Source of the DNA: Diphasiastrum complanatum
Taxonomy: Eukaryota; Streptophyta; Lycopodiopsida; Lycopodiales; Lycopodiaceae
Reading direction: 5' to 3'
Assembly: GCA_029204225.1 (NCBI GenBank)
Contig: CM055101.1
Location: 2,470,528 to 2,534,527, forward strand
Length of the DNA: 64,000 nt
Positions 33,110 through 45,428 of this stretch are shown here, piece after piece; position 1 is the stretch's first letter, and each line of letters begins with the position of its first letter. A model generated the notes under the pieces. The model had not been told where the DNA came from and did not search any database. It was given only the letters and a program-made list of their open reading frames with translations. Position numbers and translations under genes: made by a program.

Positions 33110-36100
33110 TCACCAATAATCTCCACAGGAACAGAAGCCATCCTTAAAATGGTGGTATCTGGTTGCATCCATCACACTGATGTCACGCCCAACAATTTTT
33201 GAGATGATCTTTGTGGCATTGTGACAGTCACCGCAGACCCGAAGATTCTTTTTGATGCGAATAGGTGTCCCAAAAGGCGTGTTGATGAGCCCAAAAGCAA
33301 TGGCCTGCTTCTCACTATGTCCACACAAAGCATTCTCCTCCTCGTCCTCCACATCATCCAGCACAAAGCTTAAATTAGGTTTATACCCTGCCTTCTTCAT
33401 CAACCCCACCAATCTATCCAGTTCAGCCTGAATCTCCTTGCTTTGGGGATGAGTTGCATCACCTACAACAAAGGCATGCAGTTGGTTATCAACTTCGATC
33501 CAGCTGCACCCAGGCATTTTTTTCACACCTGCCTCCTTCATTTCATTTCTGATCTTTGCTAACTCATCCGTCTTACCAGCAGCTGCATAGATGTTTGATA
33601 GCAGCACATAAGGTGAGGCATTTTTTGGTTCCAACTTCACGACACGATCAAAGGCACGTCTTCCTATCTCCACATGGCCGTGGTTTCTAGCAGCACCAAG
33701 CAAAGTCATCCAAACCACACTATTAGGCTGAATTGGCATTTTGTTCATAAAGAGCTCAGCGTCGGCCAAGCACCCTGCACGCCCTAGAAGATCAACCATA
33801 CATGCATAGTGTTCCTTGGTTGGTGTGACACCATGATTTTTACACATGGAATCAAAGACATAACGACCTTGATCTACTAGGCCAGAATGGGCACATGCAG
33901 AGAGAACACTAATATAAGTGACCTCGTCAGGTTTCATGCCTTCCCTCTGCATTTGCTCAAACAGAGCAAGGGCATCCTTGCCAAGCCCATTCTGTGCATA
34001 TCCCGCAATCATCGCATTCCATGAAACCACATTTCGTTCACTCATGTTGTCGAACAGTTCACGGGCGTCCTCTGTGCAACCGCACTTTGCATACATATCA
34101 ACAAGGGTGCTGCCTACAACCACATCCGACAGGAAGCCTTTTTTTATGATCTCGGAGTGGAGCTGTTTGCCCTGTTCCAGGGCTGCTAGGCTGGCACATG
34201 CTTTTAGGAGAAGAACGAATGTGACACTGTTTGGCTGGACGCCTGCCTGTTTCATTTTCTCATACAGAGCAAGGGCCTCCTTGCCAAGCCCATTCTGTGC
34301 ATATCCCGCAATCATCGCGGTCCATGAAACCACATCTCGTTCAGTCATGTTGTCGAACAGGCCACGGGCGTCCTCTGTGCACCCGCATTTTGCATACATG
34401 TCAACAAGGGTTCTGCCTACAATCACATCCGACTGAAAGCCTCTTTTTATGATCTCGGAGTGAAGCTGTTTGCCCTGTTCCAGGGCTGCTAGGCTGGCAC
34501 ATGCGTTGAGGAGAAGAACGAACGTGACATTGTTTGGCTGCATGCCTTCCTGTTTCATTTGCTCAAACAGAGCAAGGGCATCCTTGCCTAGCCCATTCTG
34601 TGCATATCCCGCAATCATCGCATTCCATGAAACAACATCTCGTTCACTCATGTTGTCGAACAGTTCACGGGCATCCTCTGTGCACCCGCATTTTGCATAC
34701 ATGTTAACAAGGGTGTTCCCTACAACCACATCCGACTGAAAGCCTCTTTTTATGATCTCGGAGTGGAGCTGTTTGCCCTGTTCCAGGGTTGCTAGCCTGG
34801 CACATGCTTTCAGGACAACAACGAACAGAACCTTGTCTGGTGCTAAGCCTGTCTCTTGCATTTGGTGAAATAAATTAATAGCCTCCTCAACTTCTCCGCT
34901 ATCAGCATATGCTGAGATGATAGCAGTCCACGAATACACATTGTGTTGAGGCATGTTGCTGAATACTTTGTGTGCATGCAGCACACTACCGCACTTGGAG
35001 TACATGTGAATAAGGGTGTTTGCTAAGAAAATATTTGAATCAAGTACACTTTGGACTATAAGGGCATGCACTTGTTTGCCCTCCGTCAGGGCCTTCCTTC
35101 TGGAACACCCCTTCAAAAGGCAAACATAGGCCTGAATTTGAGGTTTAGTAGTTTGCTGGACCATAAGCTCCAATATATGTAGGGCCTCTTTCAAGCGTCC
35201 CTCCTCACAGAGTTTGCTCAGCTTATCACCATTGCAAAAGGAGTCGGGCACCCTGCATGCATGATTCATATAATGATAGTAAAAAAATATAAATAAGTGT
35301 CAATTTTGAAAGAGCAAGAAAAAGGAGGATATGTGGTGGTGTCACACCCGGACCTAGAGCTGCACATTCCACACTGAGATTAAAACCATACCGTGATCTC
35401 AATTTATCACTGCATTGTGTATGACCCAATGTCATAGAAGCCATCTTTTCTTTTACCCAGAAGGGGTTCCGCAAATCATCAACCCATAGGCCCTCAAGCG
35501 TCCTCTTATGTTTAAAGTCGGGGTGCTTTGGACTTTTCTGCTTAACATTATACAGATCACAGTCAAAGCTTCACCTTAAGGGAAACGATTACACTAAACA
35601 ATCGGCCTCATTGCCATAGTATCATAGCAACAATAAAATCCAAGTGAGAGGTGATTAGCCAAAGCAGGTGCAGCCTGAAATGAGGCGCACCTTAGTCAAT
35701 CTATTGTCCCACCACTGCGATGGATCTGAGAAAAACTCCTGCCAGAGCTGCTCCATTCTAACTAGTCTGCCTGCATGCCCTAAGGGTAAACCAGAATGCA
35801 TCAGAAACATGACTAAGGATTGTCGATGTGGCTTTAAGCATCTCTGCAAATTCATCTCCACCCTCAGCCAGCTATGGAGTGCTGGCGAGTTAAAAAGGCT
35901 ATGACAAAAATAAGAAACATACCCGAGCCCCGAGGTGTTGAAAAAGCGGATGGCTTCCGTTGTTGAAATTGTAGCATGAAAGGTAGCCTGGCACGAACCC
36001 AATGAGAATTGAAGCGATTGTTGATCCACAGTGCCTCCTTTCTGGTGACGTCCATCCGAGGACGACCTCTGGAAGAAGGAAGAAGAGCAGCAGTAGTACA

Positions 36101-36328
36101 AGTGAGCGAAGCAGAAGGAGATGAGAGGGCGTATTCATTTGTGGGTCTGATGATGAGGCGAGGAGGGCACAAAAGGAGTAGAGATCGATGAGGAGGAGAA
36201 GAAGGATCAGCAGCAGAGAGGCACATAAAGAAGAGGCTGCCATGACGACGATCATCGTTGTTGTTGGGGTTGAAACGAAGGCCTAGTTCTCGTCCTATTA
36301 ACGTTGTTGTTGTTGTCGTCATTGCCAT
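33110..36328 (-). CDS. PPR-DYW RNA-editing factor with an N-terminal PDF-like (OSB-type) motif
   Basis: The last exon (35252-33110) encodes E1, E2 and DYW after PLS-class PPR repeats. The deaminase has GHSEKQAIAFG (HxE), CGDCHNATK (CxxC) and ends FCSCGDYW. Family members convert C to U in organelle RNA. The Met at 35269 is probably not the true start. Splicing 35391-35253 (GT-AG, 139 bp) joins codon CG|G to an exon 35537-35392, and 35690-35538 (153 bp) joins that to an exon ending 35691. Together these read LWQEFFSDPSQWWDNR, then SPKHPDFKHKRTLEGLWVDD and FWVKEKM, which resembles the PDF motif of organellar single-stranded-DNA-binding proteins. Further upstream, a Met at 36328 opens a Thr/Ser/Arg/Leu-rich stretch suited to an organelle transit peptide. 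It is in another frame, linked only by a 41-bp GT-AG gap (35922-35882), so the 5' end is uncertain. Confidence 0.85.
33918..34830 (-). repeat. Three tandem 303-bp PLS-triplet repeats inside the PPR gene
   Basis: The word CCAAGCCCATTCTGTGCATA (one variant) recurs at 33981, 34284 and 34587, a period of 303 bases or 101 codons. Each unit encodes KQLHSEIIK, MYAKCGCTEDAR, VVSW(N/T)AMIAGYAQNG and ALAL. This is one P-L-S block repeated nearly unchanged at DNA level. Confidence 0.9.
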
Positions 36329-36920
36329 GGCGCGCTCTGAGCTCTCTCTCTCTCCTCCCTCCTCTCCTCTCCTCTCCTCTCCCATTAATCCTTTTCGTCC
36401 TATCCCATCTTATCTAGTTGAAAATCTATTGACCATACTAATAAACAAATCCATAATTCATTTATTTATTTATTTTGTAACAACTTTGGGATGTTTGAAA
36501 GACTAAAAAACTTTATAAGCTTATGATTTTTACACGTTTAAAATTTATATTGTTGTCTATATTATGTAGTCAAAACATTTTGTGTCTCAAGACTTCAAAA
36601 TCATTTCTCCAATCGCTTACAAAGAATAAAGATATGAAAAATGAAAACATTTTTCAAGTCACTTCCTTGTTTGGTCCAATCCTTCTTACATGTCTACAAT
36701 TTTGTAGTGTTGTTATAGTTTTGGCTTCTTTTGAAATGTTGTAAGTTAGCATTGATAGAAATGGGGCAAAAGGCCTTGAACTAATCATAAATTGATTAGA
36801 AAGTGATGGAGTTTGCACAAACATAATCAAATGCAAACTATCACTTAAGATCAACACATAATCGTAATTCCAGCTCACAATCTTGATTTCTTGATTGTTT
36901 CCTCAAAGGATACTTGGATA
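36329..36920. other. 5' flank of the PPR gene
   Basis: A CT-rich stretch (36340-36381, CTCCTCTCC-type) directly upstream of the putative start, on the opposite sense to the gene, may be 5' UTR or promoter. A+T-rich sequence follows without a supported gene. Confidence 0.35.
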
Positions 36921-37760
36921 TATGTAAAGAATTAGATTATCAACAACATCCACAAGCAATCACCATAAAAAAGAGGAGCAACATATTGAAAAATATCCTT
37001 GGTGTAAGAGTTTGTATGGGCTTAGCAAGCACCAAGGAGTTGGTATGCTAGGCTTAACACCTTTCTACTTTCTCAAAATTTTATTATGAGTGAGTATGAT
37101 CATTCACTCTACTTTAGATATAAAGGAAATTATGTTACTATCCTTCTAATCTATGTAAATGATATTATTTTGAGTGGAGGCAACAATCAAGATATAGATG
37201 ACATCAAGATAGGTACATGATCTTGGACATTTGCACTATATCTCAGGAATAGAGGTAATTAGTGCTTCTCAAACTACTTTTATGTGTCAAGAAAAGTATG
37301 CTAATTCCATTCTTGAAAGATTTCATTTGGATGATGCTAAATCTATAGATACACCTATGGAATCAAATGTAAAGCTCACTATACGAGGTAATGAAAGATC
37401 CTTCAAGGACATTTTTCTCTATAGGAAGCTAGTTAGTTCACAAGACCAAATCTAAGCTATTGTGTTGGTATATTAAGTCAATTCATGCATGATACTAGTG
37501 TGGAGCATTGGAAGCTAGGCAAGAGAGTATTGAGGTACATCTCAAGTTCTAAACATTTTGGCATTCTTTATAGGATATCATCACCTAACATTTATGGATT
37601 TTCAGATTTAGACTTTGCAGGAGATCAAATGGATAGGAAATCCATAAGTGCACATGCTATTTTTATAGGTGATGCATTTTTATCATGGATGTCAAAGAAG
37701 CAAGCAACAATCTCATTATCCTCAACTGAAGCCGAGTACAAAGCCTTGACTGTTTACGGA
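36921..37760 (+). mobile_element. Copia RT-RNase H fragment
   Basis: Degenerate RT remnants appear near 37120-37180 (an NDIILSGG box). Then 37231-37455 (HYISGIEVI, YANSILERFHLDDAKSIDTPM) and 37485-37760 (SVEHWKLGKRVLRYISS, FSDLDFAGD, DRKSISAHAIFIG, SSTEAEYKAL) follow. Sequence after EYKAL is unrelated, so the element is truncated there. Confidence 0.75.
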
Positions 37761-39191
37761 TTTGTGCCTCTCTACTTCAACGTCTGCTGCCGCAACCACT
37801 CAATGTTCGCGACTGGCTCTACTGATCTATCAGCGCCTATTCAAACTTTGTTAGCAGCGACTCTCTCAATGTTTGCTACTACTTCACTCGTTCTACTTCT
37901 CAACGATTCTAGTCCTTTGTCAGAATCTACTCAGTGACAACTCTCCTTCTGTCTGACAGAGGTTCGGCATGGCACAGATTCACTTGGTTGTAGATAATTA
38001 ATATAGAAGATGGTGTGCAAAAAGTACAAAAAGGACCAAGAGTGGATCCTAATCTGATCCTCAAGAGAGATTGGATGTTAGATTTACTTGATCTATCAAT
38101 CTACATAAGATTAAGATCAATCTAGATCAATTCTAGACATAAAATCCAAACAAGAACAATCATTTATTGAAGGTAAATGTACTTGCTGGTTTCACACGTG
38201 TGAAACCTTATCAGGGTACGGACTCCAACCCGAAAATCAAGTACACATCGATAGAACCTCAAAACAATGAAAACAAATGTAGACAAATGGAGAGAATCAC
38301 TCAAAATTGCTTCCAAAACCAAGATTGGTGTCTCACATTGATTATGGCCAAATGTGGCTATATATATACAATAAGTGGGAGCTCGTGGTACTGATCATCC
38401 CTCTGATCCCACATGTGTGAAGGTGCTTTGTCATATGATGATTCATCATGCAAAACTGACACTTGGACAAAACCTTCTATTTTGAGCACTTTTGGTCCAT
38501 TTTCCTTCTATATGGAGATCTACTTGGAAATCTTCTAGAAGTCAAAATTTGCCTACTTTAGCTTATTCCACACATGTGAGCTGTCCTCTACACATGGGAT
38601 ATGACACCTAACCAAAGGATGTGGCTCATGCAATCAATAGATTGATGCCATGTGTCATATGTCTAGAAAACTAGTTTTTGGCCTTTTTAGCCACTAGAAC
38701 TTGAATTAAATCATATGTACAACCTATATGATTATGGTACATGACAAGTACACTATTTTCACACATGGGAACAGGCTCCACACATGTGTGTTTATCTATA
38801 TACAAGATTTTTGGCCTCTACCAAGCTTATTTTTGCATTTTTCACAGATGGCATTCAATGTGAGTTAGTTGTAGATATTTTCAGTATATCTAATCCTAGA
38901 ATCTTCATCAGGAAATTAATCTTTTGATATTCAGTTACTACTGAAATTGTAATCAATCAGATTTTCATTGAAATTGTTATCACACACAACGATCAGTTGA
39001 AGTAATCACTTCAAGCATTGTACTCATTATTGATATTAATCAGAGTGCAATTATATGTCTCAATGTTGTTATTGTTCCCTTTGAATTTGTTAATTCGATT
39101 CAGTTTGAACATTTTGCTGTTGTCTGTTGTGATTCCGATCCACTCATCTAGCTCGCTCCCAGCTTCCGCTCATACCCACCAATTTACGAGA
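37761..39191. other. Unassigned, ending in a probable Copia 5' LTR
   Basis: No gene is supported. The right end precedes a Copia primer site at 39192, so the last several hundred bases are probably a 5' LTR. The words ACACATGTG and CACACGTGTG recur between 38200 and 38800. No matching 3' LTR exists in the window to set its limits. Confidence 0.4.
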
Positions 39192-41200
39192 TGGTATCAG
39201 AGCAGACATTCCAGTAATCTGCTTCCATCATGGATTATTAATCTCATTTCTATCAAGATGTTCTAACAAGCAAGCGCGCAACCATCAGTATTCTGAAATC
39301 ATTGCTTCCACCAACGATCTCGCTTAGCCAGAATGGATCAGTCTTCTCTAATCGAGAGACTCAATGGAGGGAACTATCATTTTTAGAAGTTCAAAATTAA
39401 GGTGATGTTATTAGCCAAGGAACTGTGGGACGTTGTTGACAGCACAAAAGTCAAGCCAGAAGGTGATGCAGCCACAATCACCAAATGGAGACTAAGAGAT
39501 GACAAGGCATTTGCCATGATCACTCTCAATATCAAGGATATACACATAATCCACATACGTAATACTCAGACAGCCAAGGAAGCTTGAGACATCCTAGCAA
39601 ACCTATATGATATCAGAGATGTTACTTTCAAGTTATACTTGAGGAAGAAATTCTTCAACTTGAAGATGTCTGAAGCAGAAAGTGTTACAAGTCTCATCAA
39701 CAAATTCAAAAATCTTATGGAGCAAATGGCTGCAATTGGCTTAGTCAATGAAGATTTCAGTGTTGTTATGACTCTATTATCGAGTCTTCTTAAAGCCTAT
39801 GAAAATTGGGTCATGATAATTTTGACCAAGGAATAAATTACTCTATCAAGAGCAATGTCCACGCTTCTACAAGAGAAAATCAGAAAATCTGCATCCTCCT
39901 CAAGCTCACGGTCGGATCCTCAAGCTCTATACTCAAAGAATCAAAAGTTCAGATCCAAAAAGAAGGTTCTGGGTCAAATTCTGGCTCTGGGTTGAATTCT
40001 GGCTCAAGGTCAAATTTCAACTCTTTATCCTTCCAACAAAGCAGAAATTATTCTACAGATACTGCAAGAAAAATGGACATGAAATAAAGGACTGCATAAC
40101 TTTGAAATTTAACAATGAAAAGAAGAAGCAGTTCCAACAACAAGCAAATTCAGCTTCAACTAGTTTTTCGACCCAGCAGCAAGAGGGAGATGAAGCAGTT
40201 TTTATGACCAAGGTCGGATAACATCAGGATATCGATTCATGGTATCTTGAATTAGGAACAAAACAACACATGACTCACCATCATGACTGGTTCAAAGATT
40301 ATAAAATCTTTCACCCATCTCGAGTTGTACAATTTGGAGACAACTCATCACATTCGGTCTAGGGTGAAGGAACAATCAGGGTCAAGTTTCAAAAAGGTGA
40401 AGTCAAGCTCTCTCCAACGTTTTCCATGTACCAAATCTGACCAAAAATTTGCTCTCAGCTAACAGAATCAATGATGCAGGTCGGAAGGTCGAATTCGATG
40501 CAAATAGCTGCACAATACTTGACAAATCCCAAAAAATTCTAGCTTTCAAAAAAATGAGTGAACAATCTTTATAAAATCAGCCAATGTTACTCCTCCAACA
40601 GTCAAGCTCTTCACGTTTCTACTTCTGAATCATCTGATATGCTATGGCATTTCAGATCAAGCCACTTGAATTTCAATAGTATTCAACAAATTTCAACTCA
40701 AGGACTAGTACAAGATATGTCTTCTGTTAGCAAGCCTACTTCTCCATGTGAAAGTTGTATAATCAGCAAGCATGCTAGAAGTCCTTTTATTTCTGACTTA
40801 GTTCATACTTCCAAAGGCTTAGTTCATCCAAAGTTTCTTTGGTCCCAAGTTCGAGCCTCCCTTGGAAACCAAGAAGCATACTTCCAAAGGCTGGCTAGAT
40901 CTTGTACATAGTGACATTTGTGGCCCAATGCAGAATGCTTCCACAGAGGGAGCTCTTTATTTTCTAACCTTCATTGACGACTTCTCTCGGATGACTGCTA
41001 CTTACTTTCTGAAGAACAAATTAGAAATATTCAAGTTCTTCAAACAGTTCAAGGCATCAGCAGAAAATTTGACTCATAGGAAGATCAAAGTCCTACATTC
41101 AAATGGAGGGGGATAATTTATCTCTATAGAGTTTAAAGAATTCAACAAGGCCAATGAAATTCAACAATAATTCACAACAAGCTACTCACCTCAGTCCAAT
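39192..41200 (+). mobile_element. Copia 5' half: primer site, gag, protease, integrase start
   Basis: TGGTATCAGAGC is at 39192-39203. Gag starts at the ATG near 39332 (MDQSSLIERLNGGNYHF) and continues WRLRDDKAFAMITLNIKD, then LINKFKNLMEQMAAIG. It is the same family as the 8.6-kb copy and is broken by stops. A Ser-rich linker follows. The protease is degraded (SWYLELGTKQHMTHH; the catalytic DSG reads ELG). The integrase start has LHFNS-type zinc residues and HSDICGPM, FIDDFSRM and VLHSNGGG near 41100. It stops at about 41200, where an oppositely oriented Copia begins. Confidence 0.75.
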
Positions 41201-43197
41201 GGTGCCATTCAAGAAGGCATTTGTCACATCCATTTGGTAGAGATCCCACTTGAACAAAGTAGCAATGCAAATGATTAATCTAATAGTTACAAGCTTAGCT
41301 ACAAGTGCAAATGTTTCTTCATAATCCAATCCTTTTATTTGAAGAAATCCCTTAGCAACAAGCCTAGCCTTGTACTTACTAATAGATCCATCTTGATTGT
41401 ACTTTATTCTATAAATCCACTTACATGCAAGTGGTTTCTTCCCTCTTGGAAGATTTACAAGATTCCAAGTATGATTTTCTTCTAATGCATCATACTCTAC
41501 TTGCATTGCATCTCTCCAAACTTTAGATTTATATGCTTCTTCAAAAGATGATGGTTCTTCAAGAAATGTAGCTAAGAAGGAGTAAGAGGTAGAAGGTGTA
41601 GAGTCTTCCTTTTGCTTTCCCTTGTCCACATAGGTGAGCCTTGAGGGCTCGGCCTTGCTCCTTGATGATCTTCTCGGCCCCTTTTGACTCGAATCCATGT
41701 CTCCATCCCCGGGTTTGTCATGATCCTCCTCGAGTTTGTCAAGATCCTCCTCGGATTTGTCAAGATCTTCAATGCACAATGGGTTAGATCCATTTGACAA
41801 GCTCTTAGCAAATTGTGACTCATCAAAAAGTACATCCTTGCTTACCTTTACTTTCTTGGATATAGGACCATATATCCTATAACCCTTGCTATTTTCTCCA
41901 TAGCCAACAAAGATCCCTTTGAAGGAGGTAGCATCTTCTTTCCTTCTTGTCTCCAAAGGGATGTAGATATAACAAATACATCCAAAGATCTTAAAATCTT
42001 TTACATTGGGTTTCTTATCAAACAAGGCTTGATAACGTGAGATCCCATCTATAGCACTACTAGGAAGTCTATTACACAAATAATTAGCACATGTTATAGC
42101 TTCTCCCCAAAATGAGATGGGAAGTGATGCATCAAGTCTTAAAGACTTTGCACACTCACATGTACTCCTATTTTTCCTCTCAGCCACCCCATTTTGTTGG
42201 GGGGGGTGTAGGAACAAGTGTATTGTAACTTAATGCCATTGATCTCACAAAAGTCTTTCATTTTATTGGAGGTATACTCTCCTCCATTATCACATCTTAG
42301 TGCTTTGATAGAAGTACTAAGTTGTTTCTCTACTAGAGACTTGAACTTAATGAAAGCTTCATAAACAAGACTTTTCTTTGATAGTAACTCAATCCATGTG
42401 AATCTAGAACAATCATCTATAAAAGTTACATACATCAAGGCACCTCCATTACTTGCATGTGAAAAACTATGTACATCAGAATGTATGAGATCCAAGGGAG
42501 AGAGAGATCTTGATGAAGATCTCTTGTAAGAAGATTTGTGTGACTTTGCAAGGCCACATGCCTCACACATCTTTCCACACTTCTTGAAAGCTCTTGGTAG
42601 GTCGAGAGCTAGTTCCTTGCTTGCCATTGACTCCATAGATTGAAGATTAGGATGGCCTAATCTCTTATGCCAAAGCTCCACTTGAGTTAGCTCCTCCCTA
42701 GCCAAGTTCACACTTTCACTTGCAACATTAGCATCCAACTTGAAAAGTCTACCTTGCTTAATGCCACTAGCTATGCAATTATCAATTTTCAAGATGGAAC
42801 AAACTCCATTCTTGAAATGTACATCTAGTCCATTGTCCATTAATTGTCCTACACTAAGCAAGTTTCTTGAAATGGTAGGAACATACAAAACATTATCTAG
42901 ATCTATCCTTTTAGATGTGCCTAAGCAAAGAGGTATAGATCCTATGCCATCTATCTTGCATGCTTGATCACTAGCAGTGTATATTGACTTCTTAGAGTCA
43001 TTACAAGGTAGAAGAGTAGAAAAATAATGCTTGTTAAAAGACATGTGGGAACTAGCCCCACTATTTATCCACCATGTGTCTTGACTTGAAGTTGTTGTAG
43101 ATGCAACCATTAAGGATGTGTTGAATCCGTCCTCTTCTTCTTCCTCTTGAGCAATGCTCCCTTGATCTCCTTTGGCTTGTTGATTCTTCTTCAACAT
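41201..43197 (-). mobile_element. Copia pol (minus): protease, integrase, RT start
   Basis: On the minus strand, 43197-42139 encodes protease (WWINSGASSHMS; N for D in the DSG) and integrase (LWHKRLGHPN, CEACGLAKSH, FIDDCSRFTW, LRCDNGGEY). A C8 run at about 42199-42206 shifts the frame right at the conserved TPQQNGVAERKN site. 42217-41186 then carries the integrase end and RT start (YNQDGSISKYKARLVAKGF, YQMDVTNAFLNG). The rest of RT and RNase H is missing at the 41.2-kb junction. Confidence 0.8.
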
Positions 43198-43227
43198 TCT
43201 GAGGCAAAGAGAGAGAGAGAGAGCATT

Positions 43228-43252
43228 GGGGGGGGGGGGGGGGGGGGGGGGG
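43228..43252 (+). repeat. G25 homopolymer next to a GA repeat
   Basis: Twenty-five G in a row, preceded by (GA)n at 43207-43222. On the minus strand it is a C25 run about 30 bases upstream of the protease frame of the Copia element. Confidence 0.85.
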
Positions 43253-44863
43253 TAAATGCCCTCTAGAGCAACTAAGAAAATGGCTTCAATTTAAAGGTTA
43301 ATTGGGGGTAAGAGCAAGATATCTAAAAGATGAGAAAGGGGCAATCAATAAAATAGGGAGAAGAGAAGATTGGAGAGAGAGATATGGTTAGCTTAAAGTA
43401 AGAGAGACACTTGCGAACATAGAGTTGCTTTTTCATATCTAGACTATTGGGGAGGACAATAATAACAATCAAATGGTCAATTTTGCCACACAGATAAAAA
43501 AAAAATTGAAAGACAATACGAGCTAACTTTTTTTTTGGTTGAATTCGTTTTCAATCTTCAGATGGATAATACTTGGGGTGGGCTTTGATAAGCTCTAATT
43601 TTTGCTCAATAAGTCTCATGTTCTTTCAATTTAGATAGCGGCAAGAATGACTTGACCAAGTTCAACATTAAACCTAGATACACAAGGGCATTTCTTGGTG
43701 CATTTCATTGATTCAAAGTTTGCAATTGCTACTCCCATACACACAAGATAGTAACTATGAATTTTCATGTGACCCGTCTCTCTTTATGAAATAAGCATGA
43801 ATTTCAAGAGATAAGACACCTATGCAATCAATATCGAATCACCAACCCTCATGCATGCTCTCTTTTTTCCATGCCCTCATATCTCATACTTAGTTTCAAG
43901 AAAAGCAAACAAGAGATGACGACGATTCTTCTTTTACGTCATGCGGTATTTGATCCCATGAAAGCAAAGCTTAAATCCAAAGCGTTGTGCATGTTATGAT
44001 GCCAATTTAACCATAACATTTAGTAATACTAATTCTCCATGATTATAGTTACTTTTTTTTTTCATCTCTCTTTTATCTCATAAAGATAGCAACACCATTC
44101 AAATCCAATATTTGACAAATTCAAATAATGAAAAGATTACAAAAGACATGAGAGAGATGGAGGAAGAGGAGAAGCAAGGACATTCAATTGCCAAATGGTA
44201 GGGGTTCTATTGAACATAAAAAATGAAGTGTACGGCTCCACTATTTATGGTGGAGAATTGGCACTTGGCCATTTTCTACCTTCCTTCTTATTTGAATTTG
44301 AAAAATGGTGGAAAACATCTTTTTAGTTACTAACTTGACTTTTAGGCCTCTGAAACGTTTAATTCTTGTAAAAACCCTAATCTCTAGAAGGTTCCACTAA
44401 GGGCCTCTAGATAGTATATATAGGGCTGTCATTTGCTCATTAGGTAGCCATGCCTATCCTATTTGTTAAGCAACTATTTATTACGGTTTTTTTATATACA
44501 TAAAAAATGCTATAAATTGATTGATATGGACCAATACCACATATATTGATTAGCATGGCATGTGCCATGATACAATTTAAGTCAGGGTTTGGTCTATCTC
44601 TAAGATTTAAGCTTGAATGAGAAGATTGAACTATAATATCTGAATTGTAATTTTGTTGTTAAGTTGTAGAACTTGTTTTGTACATGGATAACAATTGACA
44701 TTCGTCGTTGACATACGTCTTCCCCACATACTAACTTGTGCGGTTTGTGTTATGAGATTGTGGCAGTACCAACTGGATGTCTTGAAATAAGTTTTGCTAT
44801 ATGGTGCTTTTTAAGTAATTTATTACTTTTCACCTTTATGTTATCTTGTTGGTTTATGAATAA

Positions 44864-44867
<4 letters not shown>
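43253..44867. other. Unassigned, A+T-rich
   Basis: No supported coding sequence is visible on either strand. It may include the missing gag/LTR of the minus-strand Copia, but no primer site or LTR pair is visible. Confidence 0.35.

Positions 44868-44917
<50 letters not shown>
44868..44917 (+). repeat. (CT)n microsatellite, ~50 bp
   Basis: A near-perfect CT run. It is one of a cluster of CT/GA arrays between 31.6 and 60 kb. Confidence 0.95.
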
Positions 44918-44922
<5 letters not shown>

Positions 44923-45018
44923 GGGCAAAACTGGAATTATCTGAAAGGCGAAGGCATGTAGTCTCGCAAGGTGTGGACGTTGGTGCATCGGCTCACTAGT
45001 GGCCAAAGGGACTTGCTT

Positions 45019-45134
45019 TGCTCCTAATACGGAATGCCAAAGAAGGGGGGTACAAGGCTCATGCTCACAAGCTTTTTGCTCCTAATACGGAATGCGAGAG
45101 AGGGGGGGTACAAAGCTCGTGCTCACAAGCTTTA
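45019..45134 (+). repeat. 58-bp tandem duplication
   Basis: The block starting GCTCCTAATACGGAATGC occurs twice, 58 bases apart. Each copy contains a G6-G7 run and GCTCACAAGCTTT. The copies differ at only a few positions, so the duplication is recent. Confidence 0.85.
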
Positions 45135-45421
45135 AAGCCTGTGCGCCTTCTACCCAGAGGCGCTTTTAAACATCAAGTTAATTGCAAAAATTGTGCAAAT
45201 TCACTGTATATATTAAGTATTATATGAGCATGAATATAATCTCAAGGCTCCAATATGTCAACATGCACACCATGCATAGTTAAGAGAGTGCCCTTTTCTC
45301 TCTCATGAATGAAATATCACTCCTATTCATTTCTAGTATTCACATTTCAAAGGTTTAATTAAGTTGACTCACCGGGACAACCACACCACATCACATTCCA
45401 AGGGGAGAAAAAAACTAAAGC

Positions 45422-45428
<7 letters not shown>

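Noticed and set aside
34231-34739. Plus-strand frames within the PPR gene
   Set aside because: They repeat with the 303-bp unit and are antisense shadows.
33110-35269. Single-exon PPR gene starting at Met 35269
   Set aside because: That Met lies in what splicing phase suggests is intron sequence; upstream exons with a PDF-like motif join in frame.
35899-36255. Leu-rich membrane-like frame upstream of the PPR gene
   Set aside because: It overlaps the putative transit-peptide exon in another frame; its hydrophobicity comes from CTC/CTT-rich DNA.
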